Assembly: GCA_947311845.1 (NCBI GenBank)
Contig: CAMZMU010000075.1
Coordinates: forward strand, 22,198,293 to 22,262,292
Reading direction: 5' to 3'
DNA: 64,000 bases
Source: Poa pratensis
Taxonomy: Eukaryota > Streptophyta > Magnoliopsida > Poales > Poaceae
Shown here: positions 22,068-34,252 of the stretch, in pieces
Layout of the letters: every line of letters begins with the position of its first letter
How positions within the stretch are numbered: the first letter of the stretch is position 1
Position numbers and translations under genes: made by a program
Notes under the pieces: model-generated
Seen by the model: the letters and a program-made list of their open reading frames with translations, nothing else
What the model was told of the DNA's origin: nothing
The model's database searches: none

Positions 22068-22636
22068 CAAAGTTTTAAATAGCCGGCTATAGCCCAGCTA
22101 TAGCCCGGTTCTAGCCTTTTGAGAGGTTTAGGGCTACGGCTATGATCTTCATAGGCTAAGGTGATAATAGCAACTAATAGCCAGCTAAATTGATTTAGCC
22201 ACGATTTAGCCCCTTAGCCGCTAGACTTTCAGCTGAGGGGCCCAAAAAATTTGGACCAAATTTTTTCCGCTCGGCCATATACCAGAGCCAAACTCAACCC
22301 ATATGATATTGTTGCCATGTAATATGTGGACATAATTATATCCTGAACTTTCTTTTCCTACATGCTAACTAATTTTGATGGTTACGAATATTTTGTCAAA
22401 ACGATGTACTGAATTGCTGCTACTGAATGTTGTAGTATGTCCAGTACTCTGGTTATTTGTATCTCTTATGTGACTATGTTAATATGTTGTGCATGAGTAA
22501 ATTATTGATATATATGAATATATGCTACCCAAATTTTAAATATTTATTATTATTTATCAAAACGTCTATAAGGCTAGCCTTTCATAACTTTTGAAATCGC
22601 CGGGCTAAATGCAATAGCCGGATATTTTAAACTATG
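22068..22636. mobile_element. hAT-type MITE
   Basis: The ends CAAAGTTTTAAATAGCCGG and CCGGATATTTTAAACTATG are imperfect inverted repeats. The flanks GTGGTACT (22,060-22,067) and GTTGTACT (22,637-22,644) are near-identical 8-bp target copies, as in hAT elements. The interior has many TAGCC/GGCTA words and no coding region. Confidence 0.75.
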
Positions 22637-22644
22637 GTTGTACT

Positions 22645-22935
22645 GCTGAATACTGCTCTTGCTGCTACTATCCAGCACGCAAGTATTTTGTTGTCGCCGA
22701 AGAAGCGTACCAGCAGCTAGCGAGAACATTGCTGATGCTTTCCATGCTGAACTGACGGCGGCGGTGCATGCTATTCGCTTGGCTGAACACCTGGGTGCCA
22801 TCCACGTTATCATGGAGACGGACTCGAAGTTGTTGATGTTGGCTCTGAATAAACGTGAGGCTGATGCGTCTCGCAAGCAATGATCCTTGAGGATCTTAAA
22901 TTCCAAATTAAGACCAACTTCTCTTTGTGATTAAT
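22645..22935 (+). pseudogene. LINE-type RNase H fragment
   Basis: One frame reads IADAFHAELTAAVHAIRLAE, then IHVIMETDSKLLMLALN, matching the RNase H-like domain (RVT_3) found at the end of plant LINE polyproteins and in derived host-like genes. The conserved acidic residues of FHAE and ETDS are present. A frame change near 22,877 leads into MILEDLKFQIKTNFSL and a stop. Only this end of the domain remains and no reverse transcriptase is nearby, so it is a short dead remnant. Confidence 0.65.
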
Positions 22936-25484
22936 TTCATCTAAGATCACTACTAAACTAGCTTGCCTATTGTCAACAGATCACTGCTCGACCGTAGCCA
23001 TTCCGCGGAGAGTACCACCGACGTTTGAGGAAAGAGTCAATATAACAGTGATCATCTCGATGTTTATCAAGTCTTGCTAATGTTAAAGGACTTTTCATGA
23101 TCCTTATCAGATACCAGTAGTATTACTTCTTAATTTAGCAGACACTTGTTCAAAGATCACACATCTATTCGATCTTATCTCAAAAAAGATTTAATCACTC
23201 ACAAAAATTCCAAGCCGAGAAGCTGCACCAGATGCTCAATTATAGCATTACGGGGGTTGTTAATGATCTGTCACACTCCAACAAAAACTCATCCCTGCCG
23301 CCACGCCAAGACACATCCAAATCGCACAAACAGCTTGGACTCCATAAACCTCTTGCCGGTGCTAGCAATACTTCCGATGAGCAGGAACACGGGTAAGAAG
23401 ACCATTATTCGTACTAGCACCATCAAGATTCACCACACCATGACGCCGCCGATAGAGGGAACTCGAAAATTTAGAAAAACATAGGACTAAACACACACAC
23501 AAGCGAGAACCATAGCTCCCTCCCTCTCGCAACGCCAGGACGGCGATCAGAGGGAAGGCGAGCGGTGGAATAGCCGGCCAGGGAACTGGATCTGGAAGCC
23601 GGGAACCGCCGCCTCCCGCGGTTGTTAATTGTTGATAAACTGAGTAAGTTTATTTGTATGTTGGGTTCTACTTGATGCTGCGACACATCGTCTTGCGCTT
23701 AGTAATCTTGCACACCTTCATATCATCACCTTGGACTTGGAGGAGAAAATTGCAAAAAATAAATAAACATCCACAATTATGTCAAAACGTTTGGAAACAA
23801 CATGCATTGCAGAAAAATACAAAACACCACCAGCGTATAGATTTTAACAGAAAGCACTTACGGTTGAGATTACATTGTCTAAGTAAGTTTCTGTAGGGTG
23901 GACCCTAATATTAGCGAACGAAAAAATCAAATGAGACGAGCATATTCCAAGTTTTAGGTTTGTTTGAAATGTTCATGTACAACACGTTCTCTATGCTCTA
24001 TTCCCAAATAAATGAAAAATATACATCGCTCCCTCTAGCGCCACGACCATCTGCTGATTCGAAACTCCCGCGGCCAGAAGCTTCCTGCCGCGCAGCTCGC
24101 GCCTCCCCGTCATCGTCCGTGCAGCTCACGCCTTCTTATTGTTTCTTTTAGCTCCTAATAGAATTACTGAATTTTTTAGACTGAAATTAATGAATTAGAT
24201 TCACCTGTTTTCGCCAAAATACACTAGTTTTTTGCCGAAACAACTAAGAAATTAAGAGAGAACCGGTCTGTATGATAGTCTGCCCCGCAATGTTGCGCGG
24301 TCAAATTTCATCCCACATTTGACCGTAACAAACTACCAATTCATCACTATCAATCAGCTTCTTCTCTCGGGTCTCATGGACTCAATTTTCTACCTGGTTG
24401 GTACGGCCTGCAGTAGACGCGGCCATTCTTCTTATAAACCAAGTACAAGCAAAAAAAAAAGGACACTACAGGTTAAAGAAAAGGCCAAGTAAACGTTCAA
24501 CATACATACACACCTACGGACCTACCTACCGATCGATCGATCGATGTACGAAACATTCGTGTATGCCTCAGATATTCTAAAATGCACAACCTTTGTGGCT
24601 TTGTGTATCTGGTCGTGCACTTATCTGTGCGTTTGTCTTATGTATCGGACGTACTGAATTTAGAATACGTTAAGTCCGAAGAGTACGCGTGATTCTACAG
24701 ACGGGGTAAACTAGCGGTAAACTAGTTAGCAACGCGCGATCATGCAATTTCATATGGACGGAGGTTGCCGGCCTTGCACTGTCCATCGAGGGATTGATCG
24801 GTCGACTTCGACTTAAACTAGCTACTGTAGTTAACACCAAGTCTTGTTATGATTTGCGTGATCAGCACGCTGATGGATGGAAGCCAACCTGTTCTGTGAT
24901 CATCTGAATTTTGACCGCCTGGAAGTCAAAGGTTAGCTTGCTGCTTTGCATCAACGATCTGGAGTAACGAGTGGACATCATCTTCGCTTGTCTCTAGCGA
25001 TTGTCGTACGAGCAACGCTGCAACATGAATTTTTCCGTGTTAGGTGGTGTTCGGGTAAGGCATTGACGCATTGTACAGTACTTGTAAAATACTATATTCT
25101 TCGCGATAAAATGGAGAGAAAATGTGGAATATATTGTAGAACTTGCTTCATTTTTGGCACAACACACAGGGGACAAGGAACACATCAACGTTTTCGTCCA
25201 GGGAGTCGTGTTTCTGTACTGATTTGTTTCAGCACTGAATTCATAGCTTTGGTGATAGAACCTTGCACACAAAAGCGATTTCCAAAGGGAAAGGAACACA
25301 TGCCTAGGTTTTCTCCACCGTTTCCCTATGTCTCTCTAGTTGGGTACTTTTGGCAGTGCTACCACACAATCACCGTGCACTACTCGGCTGACCTTCCTAG
25401 CTGAGCGTTGCTCGACAAATGGGTTGAATGCTTAGCATGCGAGATGCAACACCGCAGAGTGATACGTAACTGACTGTAATCTGG
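22936..25484. other. Intergenic, no recognised gene
   Basis: No family-level coding signal is seen on either strand. A GC-rich patch at 23,500-23,630 and another at 24,030-24,135 contain only short frames. A small GATC tandem lies at 24,532-24,545. The stretch 23,150-23,640 read on the minus strand looks like an untranslated leader of some repeat, but I cannot place it. Confidence 0.4.
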
Positions 25485-27910
25485 TGGTGGTGTGCTTCCT
25501 GGTGCCTCCTTTTCCAACGTATACACCTACGGATGACATAGATGTCTGCAATTCTTGCGATTTCATGGTCATTGATGCCCTGCATGAGGACTACAAGGGT
25601 AAGAAAAGGTTGGGATGTGGGAAGGGAAGTTTTTTTTTTGAGAGTTGTGGGAAGGAAAGTTGTCTATGATTTCATATGCGGAGGAGTTGGGTGGTATATA
25701 TAAGATGAATCTCCAATCCTTCTCATTATTGTCCTGTCACAGTGTCATGCCGACCTAAAAATAATGTACCACGTGAGAGGAATGAACCCAACAACTAGTA
25801 ATTTATGATCAAACATGCCAAAAATGCTTGCAATTCGTGATTTCATAGTTGTTGATGCACCAATTGCACAAGTAAGAAAAGGCTCGAGGTGTGGATCCTT
25901 CTCATTCATTATTGTCTTGCCGGCTCATGATGACCCGTTGCCCTACAAATAATTTTAGGCGCGGGAAACGAACCGCCCAACAATCAGGAATTTATGGTCT
26001 AGTATTGTGATACGCTAGCACGCTCAAATGACTCCTCCGAAAACTTACATTGACACTTCTTTGAACAATTTGTAAACAATCATAATCTTGTTCATACTAT
26101 GGTTTGTAGAAATTTTGAAACTGGAGTAGCAAATTTTAAAGTAACATGTTATATGACTCAATGATGGTGAATTTAGACTAATACAACATTAGAAAGCATT
26201 CGCATTACCGTTGTGGCACGATGTCATGCCGCCCTAAAAATAAACTAGGTTATGGTATGAACAAACCACCCAACAACATCTAGGGCTCCTTTGATTCATA
26301 GCATTTCAAAGGATTTGTATATGATTGAAAATCATACGGAAATTTTCCTTCGGAAGCCTTTGATTCATAGAATCATATCATATAGGAAAAAATCCCATAG
26401 GAATCTTGTAGTGTAAATTTCAAAGGAAAATAACCTGATGTATAACCTCATGGAAAATTTCTTCATCACAATCAAAGGAACTTACTCTTCCCATATGATT
26501 CAATTAGACATGTCATCCCAATCCTATAAGATTCCTATTCCCATCCTATGAATCAAAGGAGCCCCTTAATTTTTTTGTCAAGTACTTTGATAGACGAACA
26601 CACTCACACAACTCCTCCAAGCACTTTTCATAAGTTGAATACTCATAATCAAAAAGTGTGGAATCTTTCTCTAAAGTTTGTAGGGATAATTGGAGTAGTC
26701 AAATTTAGCGTCATGTAGTATCACTCAATTACTTTGAATCAGGATTAATTAAGCAAAACGGTTTTGTTTGAATTTATCGTATTTACATACCAAATTCAAA
26801 GAAATCGTACTACACAATGTCAAATTAAAATTTGTTTGAAAATATGTGAAATAATTGTGGCTTCTCCATCCAAATTCAGTTCCTATTGAATTCAAATAAC
26901 AAACCCGTCTAACTAGATCTACCAATCTTAGTCTCCATATTTACGAAGATATATTTTTAAGTATTTCAGGTTTGCATCCAGACTTTGATATTCCTCACAC
27001 ATCAATCCAGCCTCATAAACGTCATTTGAAACATGGAGGCATAGATTTTGTCCTCCATCTCGTTTGTCCTTTTCGGGTTCATCAACTCTCACAACTTCGG
27101 TGGAACCATCACCGCTCTATGCTACATGTAGGTCCCTTGTGCTATGTTTATGTGCTCTATTTGGTGGTGGTGTGCTTCCTGGTGTCTCCTTTTCCTATGT
27201 ACCCATGCGGATGCAATACATGCGTGCAATTCTTGAGATTTCATGGTGGTTGATGCTATGCGTGAGGCAAGATTAAGAAAAGGATGGGATGTGGAAAGGG
27301 AAGTTTTCTAAGACTTCATATACAGAGGAGCTGAGGTGGTATATATGAGAATCTGTACCAATCTTGCTCATTATTGTTCTACCAAGTAACAACCAGTAAT
27401 TTATGGTCAAGTGTGATACACCAGCATGCTCATATGACTCCTCCAAGCACTTTTATCGTGACTTCTTCAAGCATTTCTTAAACAATCATAATCACAAATT
27501 GTAAGTTCTGTCGCCATACGATTTGTAGAGATTACTGGAGCAATCAAATTTAGTGTTACATGTTGTATGGCTTAATGCTGGTGAATTGGGATTAATACTA
27601 CGATGTCAGTCCTTCCCATTATTGTCATGCCACAATGTCATATGGACCTGTGATTATTGACGGCATGGGAGGAACGAACCACCCAACAACCAGTAATTTG
27701 TGGTTAAGTACTATCACATGACTCCTATGAGCAATTTGTACACGACATATTCAAGAAATTTGTAAACACGCATAATCACAAAATGTAGGTTCTATCATCC
27801 TAAAGTTTGTAGAGATAATTGGGGTAGTCAAATTTAGTGTACATGTGTATGACTCAATGTATGTGAATCGGGATTAGTTAAGGGAAATTGTTATCATTGT
27901 GAATTGGAAA
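25485..27910 (+). repeat. Diverged tandem array of 300-450 bp units
   Basis: At least four or five decayed copies share an ordered set of words: GGTGGTGTGCTTCCTGGTG, TGCAATTCTTG then ATTTCATGGT, AAGAAAAGG then GATGTGG, ATTATTGT, AATGTCAT, GAAC(G/C)AACC(A/G)CCCAACAAC, AGTAATTTATGGTCAAGT, ACTCCTCCAAGCACTTTT, GTTTGTAGAGATAATTGG and GTCAAATTTAGTG. Copies start near 25,485, 25,830, 26,200, 27,165 and 27,600. The third is split by a MITE. No open frame is conserved between copies. It may be a satellite-like array or the interior of an unknown element. Confidence 0.6.
26283..26564. mobile_element. MITE with GGGCTCCTTTGATTC inverted ends
   Basis: It starts GGGCTCCTTTGATTCATAG and ends in the inverted match CTATGAATCAAAGGAGCCC. 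It is AT-rich inside and non-coding. A second member is at 47,819-48,013. The flanking repeat units give an empty-site comparison: in other copies AACAAC runs straight into AGTAATTT. The target duplication here is not clean. Confidence 0.75.
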
Positions 27911-27958
27911 TTAGTTTCCATACCAAATATAAGGCCAGATACTACAATAGGTGTATAT

Positions 27959-27992
27959 GATAAAAACTAGCCACTAATAACTAGTTTTTATC
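27959..27992. other. Perfect 12-bp inverted repeat
   Basis: GATAAAAACTAG and CTAGTTTTTATC surround a 10-base loop. It is AT-rich and lies just after the last unit of the diverged array. It could be a hairpin or the remnant of a small fold-back element. No gene is adjacent, so a terminator role is not supported. Confidence 0.6.
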
Positions 27993-28652
27993 ACAAGAAT
28001 AATTCTTATGACAAAAAATATAGTTCTATCGTTGTTTGTTTATTTGTATATAGATTATACTATATACCAACTCTTGAGCCTGTTTGGCACATTGGGGAAA
28101 GGCAGCGAGAGTATGGAGTAGGGAGTTTGTTGGAGGATTTGCATAGGAAATGTGATAATTTGTCTCAATCCCAGTTTGGTATCTCGTAGGAATTACCAAT
28201 GATAATTTGACAGGTATTAGCAGTTAGTGGAATTATCTCAGCAGCCATGCTCACCACCTGCTTGGTCACCGTGTCACGGCAGGTGTAGGTCATTTCATCA
28301 GATGGTGTAATAACCCCAGTTTAAGTTAATCTTACTTAGAAGTTATAATGTGCATAATGATCATTCATGGCATTTTTGGAAGAAAAAACATGGGGAATTT
28401 AAAATCAAAAGTTTTGGTTGTTTTCCACTCTATTTTCAAATGACCCTAAAATTTCTCAAACAATTCTGGAAGCACTTTCGTATGTTAAAAAGGTCTCCAA
28501 GTAATTTCACAAAAAAATGTGCAAGTTTGGATCTTCAAACAATTCAAAATATCAACTTTTGTTTTGAAAATGAAATATTAAATAAGAAAATGAATTACGA
28601 AAACTCTCATCTAGTTGGGACAGTCCAACCCAACTCTCTTTACTCGGCGAAA
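27993..28652. other. Intergenic, nothing recognised
   Basis: AT-rich sequence with only short frames. It ends where the inverted repeat of the MULE-like element begins. Confidence 0.4.
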
Positions 28653-29283
28653 CCTATACATCGCGTACCGCGATGTTAGCTTAGCTTCGCGTACCCTCGA
28701 CTCCAATTGGGCCTGGCCCATTCCCTGTCTTCCGACCAGGCCATCTTCTTTTCTTCTCCCCGACTGCGCTGCACTGTCCGCGCAGCTGCTTCTCCCCCGA
28801 CCGCGGCGGCTTCTCCTGTCCGCCTGCTTCTCCCCCGACCACGGCGGCGCACTGATCCGCCTTCTCCTGTCCGCATGCTTCTCCCCGACCGCGGCGGCGC
28901 TCTGATCCGACTGCTTCTTCTCCCTTCCTCGTCCGAGGCCGCGATTCGACTTGTTTCTTCCAGGATTCGTCGAGCCAGCTCGGCGCACTGCTTCTGCTCC
29001 ATTCCCCGCGACGAGCGCCGGGTTCCGGTACCTTCGCGGTGACGTCCTTCTTCGTCGCCGACCACGGATGGCGGCTCGAAGTTCGTGGTTCTCTCCCGTA
29101 CCTGTATGCGTGTCCGCTTCACATATTATTCGTGCCCTTTTTAGCTTATAGGATCCCGTTGTTTTTCTGGGTGCTCAAAATCACATGAGTTTGCTGCTAG
29201 GACTATTCCCGAATTTCTGTTTCTTCTTTCTTGGGTACTTCCTGGATTTCTTTCCGCCGGTTTGTGATGTCGTGGTGTCGCAG

Positions 29284-29505
29284 AAGGAGAACCTGGGGAG
29301 CCCGCGCCGGGGGATGGGGCTCAAGTCCACGCCGCGCCGCAATGTGCCCTCGACAATCAGCAACGGCGGGGCCCACGGCGAGCCGGTGCCGTCGGAGGTT
29401 GGATCCGAGGCGGTCGAGTTCGGCGGGAGGGAGGACGTGGAGCAGCTGCTCGCCGAGAAGATGAAGGGCAAGTCAAAGACCGACTACTTCTACTGTCCAA
29501 ACTGA
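29284..29505 (+). pseudogene. Kinesin-14-like N-terminal fragment
   Basis: After a good acceptor (GTCGCAG at 29,277-29,283) the frame reads [19 protein letters not shown], a linker, then [21 protein letters not shown] and TDY before a stop at 29,503-29,505. The (D/E)DVEQLLxEKMKGKxK pattern resembles the region before the coiled coil in plant minus-end kinesins of the ATK1/KATA type. No motor domain follows. It is best read as a captured exon carried by the surrounding element, directly upstream of the Ulp1-like exons and out of frame with them. I recall the family from memory and could not search. Confidence 0.45.
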
Positions 29506-29506
29506 C

Positions 29507-30945
29507 GATCTTCAACAGAAGCCTGTTATTTACGCTACTGCTCCAGAACAAGAATTCTACAACGCACTTGTTCACAACAGATTTGATGCCAGGTATACGT
29601 ACATCTAAAACCATCTTACTCCTTTTTTCCATGTGTTTTTCAACTGTTTTCATTTGTTCTAAGTTCTGACATATTAACATACTGTATCTCCAGCTCTCGC
29701 ATTTCTGAGATAAATAGAGTATGGGTAGACCAAAAGACGCTTGCCTTATCCATGAGCCAAGGGGGCTGGATACACCCTTTTGTTATGGATTGTTTTTGTA
29801 ATCTACTAAATACAATTCAACATGACCGAGTGCATGAAGGAAAGACAGATAAAAGGGATATTTTGAGACACATTGTGATAAAAGATGTCACTGTAAGTTC
29901 TGAAACCCATGTTTTATTGTCATGCTATACTAAAAAAACTATAGATCATTTCATGTTGCCTACAATCTTATTTTTTCCTGCCTTTCCCTGTTTTGGTTTT
30001 TTGGCAGAAACTTCTAATGGACCCCATGGTGAACCATTCAGATCCACAATACAATTATTTGTTCTCTCCAAAAAATATAGGAGGCTTAAGGCTTGAAAAT
30101 GCAGGATTGGTAAGGGAACTAATGTTTTCTTCCTGCTTTCTTCTTCACATACGGATTACCATGGTTCATACAGTAACCATATTTCCTACCTTTTTTCTAC
30201 AGGTTCACATACCATGCCCATTTGAAAGGCAATGGTTTCTAATTACAGCAAATTTCATCGACAAAACTTTCGAAGTGCTTAGTTCAGATTACTCAACTGA
30301 AAAATTTAATTCAATCATCAATACAGTGACTACCAATTTCAAGATATTATTCTCTAAAAGCTACCCTCACAATAGATATTTCAACATACACGAATTCGGA
30401 CTGAGACATGTTCAAGTACCTAAACACAATTTCAGGTACACCAAAATATATTGAAGAAATTCTCGCCTTCATTCATTTCTTGTTACTACTTCTTCAATTT
30501 TTCTTGTTCAACACGTTTCAAGTATTCTTCTCAAATCACAGGTACGATTCAGGGGTATTCGTAATGCAATACATCACATGGTTCGAAGGTATCGCCGTAC
30601 CAACTTTTTCTAATGTATGCATTCAATCTCCAATCTTTCTTTTTCCATACAATAATTACATGGATGTACTTATTTTTTCCTGATACATTTTTTTAAAATT
30701 TACTCAATGCAACCTAATATGGCGTTCACCAGTCTGATGTGGAAGCTCTTCGTGCAAAATTTGCCTGCCAGATTGTCATCAACAAGTTCAACGAGCATCA
30801 AGTTCCTATCGCAAAGCAGTTCATGAGAAAACATGTATGCATGCACTTGTCGAACAATTTTTCCTACTGCAATTTTAGTTACAAAACAAACAGTAACTAC
30901 ACCTTCAAAACTTTGAACATACAGGCACCGCATCTGCTTCACTAA
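29507..30945 (+). CDS. Ulp1-like (C48) protease-family gene with altered catalytic residues
   Basis: Seven exons with GT-AG introns keep one reading frame throughout: to 29,592; 29,694-29,892; 30,008-30,109; 30,203-30,435; 30,542-30,614; 30,733-30,834; 30,925-30,945 (TAA). The 5' start is uncertain. Diagnostic parts are GGWIHPFVMDCFCNLLN, then YLFSPKNIGGLR, VHIPCPFERQWFLI, FEVLSSDYS, and YDSGVFVMQYITWFEG. In active Ulp1 peptidases, which cleave SUMO from proteins, His precedes the Trp of the HW motif and Cys sits in DCG. Here Gln (RQW) and Ser (YDSG) occupy these places, so protease activity is unlikely. The open frame with intact splice sites argues that it was maintained until recently. It sits within MULE-like inverted repeats. 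Confidence 0.7.
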
Positions 30946-31357
30946 GCTGAAAACTACCTTTTAGTCCGTTTCCACTTTCCCGAGTGAAAAGTAAGTTTTT
31001 CCTTTTCTGAAAATAGCAATATCGGGGCATGATGTTTTTTAGATGAAATCTTAAGTAAAAGCTTTTTAAATCATTCAAAACACTTATTCTAACTTAATGA
31101 ATTGCCTTATTTCAGAATACCAATCAGAAGGTATTTACTTCGGACAGACATCAAGGAAAAAGGCTTCAGAATCTCAATCAGAAGGAAACAGGGTTCAAGC
31201 AACAGTTTTTTTTTTCCAGAGTGTCTGGAAACACATATTTTGTACTCTATTTATTTGTACACAGTTCCATCTGTACGATGATTATACAGATTTCATTAGT
31301 TCTTTTTTTCTTTTTCAAAAATGATAAAGTTGGACACCTACTACACATGTTTACTTA

Positions 31358-34252
31358 TTACATTTGTTTTCTGTTTGCAAATATCTTCTCCGTTTCAGTT
31401 TTAAAAGATTTAGAAGTAATATCTGTTGTCAGTTTTTGGTTCCATCACAAACTGTGAATCTATCATTTGTTTTCATTCGTTTTCATTTTGTTCAAACTTT
31501 AAAAATTGTTCTATTTCGAAAATGGTTCCATTTTACAAATGGTTCCAACCTTAAAAATGGTTCCAAATTTTAAAATGGTTCCAAATTGAAAATGGTTCAT
31601 TTTTCGAAAATTTAAAATGGTTCCATTTTCTAAAATTAAAAATGGTTCTATTTTTGAAAATGGTTACAAAATTTAAAAATGGTTCCAAATTTAAAAATGG
31701 TTCCTTTTTTTGAAAATGGTTACAAAATTTAAAAATGGTTCTAAAATTAAAAATGGTTCCATTTTTGAAAATGGTTCATATTTTAAAAAATGGTTCCATT
31801 TTGAAAAAGGTTCCAAATTAAAAAAATGGTTCAAAATTAAAAAATGATTCCATTTTCTAAAATGGTTCCAATATTAAAATTGTTCCATATTGAAAATGGT
31901 TCCAAATTAAAAAAGGTTTCAAATTAAAAAATGGTTCCAAATTTTAAAATGGTTCCAAATTTAAAATGGTTCCATTTTCGAAAATGGTTCTAAATTTTAA
32001 AACTTGTTGCATTTCAAAAATTAAAAATGGTTCAATTTTTTAAAATGGCTACAAAATTTAAAAATGGTTCTAAAATAAAAATGGTTCCTAATTAAAAAAT
32101 GGTTCATATTTTCAAAAATGGTTCTATTTTGAAAATGGTTCCAAAATAAAAAATGGTTCCATTTTGAAATTGGATCCAAATTAAAAATGGTTTCAAATTT
32201 TAAAATGGTTCCAAATTTAAAATGGTTACATTTTCGAAAATGGTTCCAAATTTAAAAACTTGTTGCATCTCGAAAATGGTTCCAAAATTAAAAAGGCCCC
32301 AAATTAAAAAATGGTTCCATTTTGAAAATGAAAATGATTCCATTTTCTAAAATGGTTCCAATATTAAAATGGTTCTATATTGGAAATGGTTCCATATTGG
32401 AAATGGTTCCAAATTTAAAAAGGTTTCAAATTAAAAAATGGTTCCAAATTTTAAAATGGTTCCATTTTTCGAAAATGGTTCCAAATTTTAAAACTTGTTG
32501 CATTTCGAAAATGGTTTCAAATTTTAAAACTTGTTGCATTTCGAAAATGGTTCTATTTTAAAAATGGTTTCAAAATTAGAAAAGATTCCAAATTAAAAAT
32601 GGTTCCATTTTATAATTTTTTGAAAATGGTTCTAAAATTAAAAATGGTTCCGTTTTGAAAATGGTTACAAAATTTAAAAAAGGTTCCAAAATTAAAAATG
32701 GTTCCATTTTTTTGAAAATGGTTACAAAATTTAAAAAGGGTTCTAAAATTAAAAATAGTTCCATTTTTGAAAATGGTTCCAAATTAAAAAATGGTTCATA
32801 TTTTTAAAAATGGTTCCATTTTTATTTTCAGCGTGAATTACATTTGTTTTCTGTTTGCAAATATCTTCTCCGTTTCAGTTTTAAATGATTTAGAAGTAAT
32901 ATCTGTTGTCAGTTTTTGGTTCCATCACAAACTGTGAATCTATCATTTGTTTTCATTCGTTTTCATTTTGTTCAAACTTTAAAAATTGTTCTATTTCAAA
33001 AATGGTTCCATTTTACAAATGGTTCGAACCTTTAAAATGGTTCCAAATTTTAAAATGGTTCCAAATTAAAAATGGTTCCATTTTCGAAAATTTAAAATGG
33101 TTCCAAATTTTAAAATGGTTCCATTTTCTAAAATAAAAAAATGGTTCCATTTTTTAAAATGGTTACAAAATTTAAAAATGGTTCCAAATTTAAAAATGGT
33201 TCCTTTTTTTGAAAATGGTTGCAAAATTTAAAAATGGTTATAAAATTAAAAATGTTTCATTTTTGAAAATGGTTCATATTTTAAAAAATGGTTCCATTTT
33301 GAAAATGGTTCCAAATTAAAAAAATGGTTCCGAATTAAAAAAATGATTCCATTTTCTAAAATGATTCCAATATTAAAATGGTCCCATATTGAAAATTATT
33401 CCAAATTAAAAAAGGCTTCAAATTAAAAAATGGTTCCAAATTTTAAAATGGTTCCAAATTTTAAAACTTGTTGCATTTCGAAAATTAAAAATGGTTAATT
33501 TTTTGAAAATGGTTACAAAATTTAAAAATGGTTCTAAAATAAAAAATGATTCCAAATTAAAAAATGGTTCTATTTTGAAAATGGTTCCAAAATAAAAAAT
33601 GGTTCCATTTTGAAATTGGTCCAAATTAAAAATGGTTCCAAATTTTAAAATGGTTCATAATTTAAAATGGTTACATTTTCCAAAATTGTTCCAAATTTTA
33701 AAACTTGTTGCATCTCGAAAATGGTTCCATTTTCAAAATGGTTCCAAAATTAAAAAGGTCCCAAATTAAAAAATGGTTCCATTTTGAAAATGGTTCCAAA
33801 TGGTTCCATATTGAAAATGGTTCCAAATTAAAAAAGGTTTCAAATTAAAAAATGGTTCCAAATTTTAAAATGGTTCCAAATTTAAAATGGTTCCATTTTT
33901 GAAAATGGTTCCAAATTTTAAAACTTGTTGCATTTCGAAAATGGTTCCATTTTAAAAAATGGTTTCAAATTTTAAAACTTGTTGCATTTCGAAAATGGTT
34001 CCATTTTAAAAATGGTTTCAAAATTAAAAAAGATTCCAAATTAAAAAATGGTTCCATTTTATAATTTTTTGAAAATGGTTCCAAAATTAAAAATGGTTCC
34101 ATTTTGAAAATGGTTACAAAATTTAAAAAAGGTTCCATTTTTTTGAAAATGGTTACAAAATTTAAAAAGGGTTCTAAAATTAAAAATAGTTCCATTTTTG
34201 AAAATGGTTCATATTTTTAAAAATGGTTCCATTTTTTAGTTTCAGCGTGAAC
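31358..34252 (+). repeat. AT-rich ATGGTTCC satellite in two higher-order copies
   Basis: Roughly a hundred or more short units built on AAAATGGTTCCA alternate with A/T-only spacers and variants such as GGTTACAAAATTT and CTTGTTGCATTTCG. The whole block exists twice in tandem, 31,358-32,837 and 32,838-34,252. Each copy opens with the same unique 130-bp lead (TTACATTTGTTTTCTGTTTG) and closes with TTCAGCGTGAA. Many units form the near-palindrome AAAATGGTTCCATTTT. Open frames on both strands (KMVPN..., MEPFLILEPF...) merely mirror the repeat. Confidence 0.9.

Noticed and set aside
24532..24545. Possible GATC regulatory cluster
   Set aside because: It is a short simple repeat without nearby gene; nothing more can be said.
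31966..34195. Repetitive Phe/Leu/Lys/Met open frames on both strands
   Set aside because: They follow directly from the ATGGTTCC satellite and have no start context or conservation.
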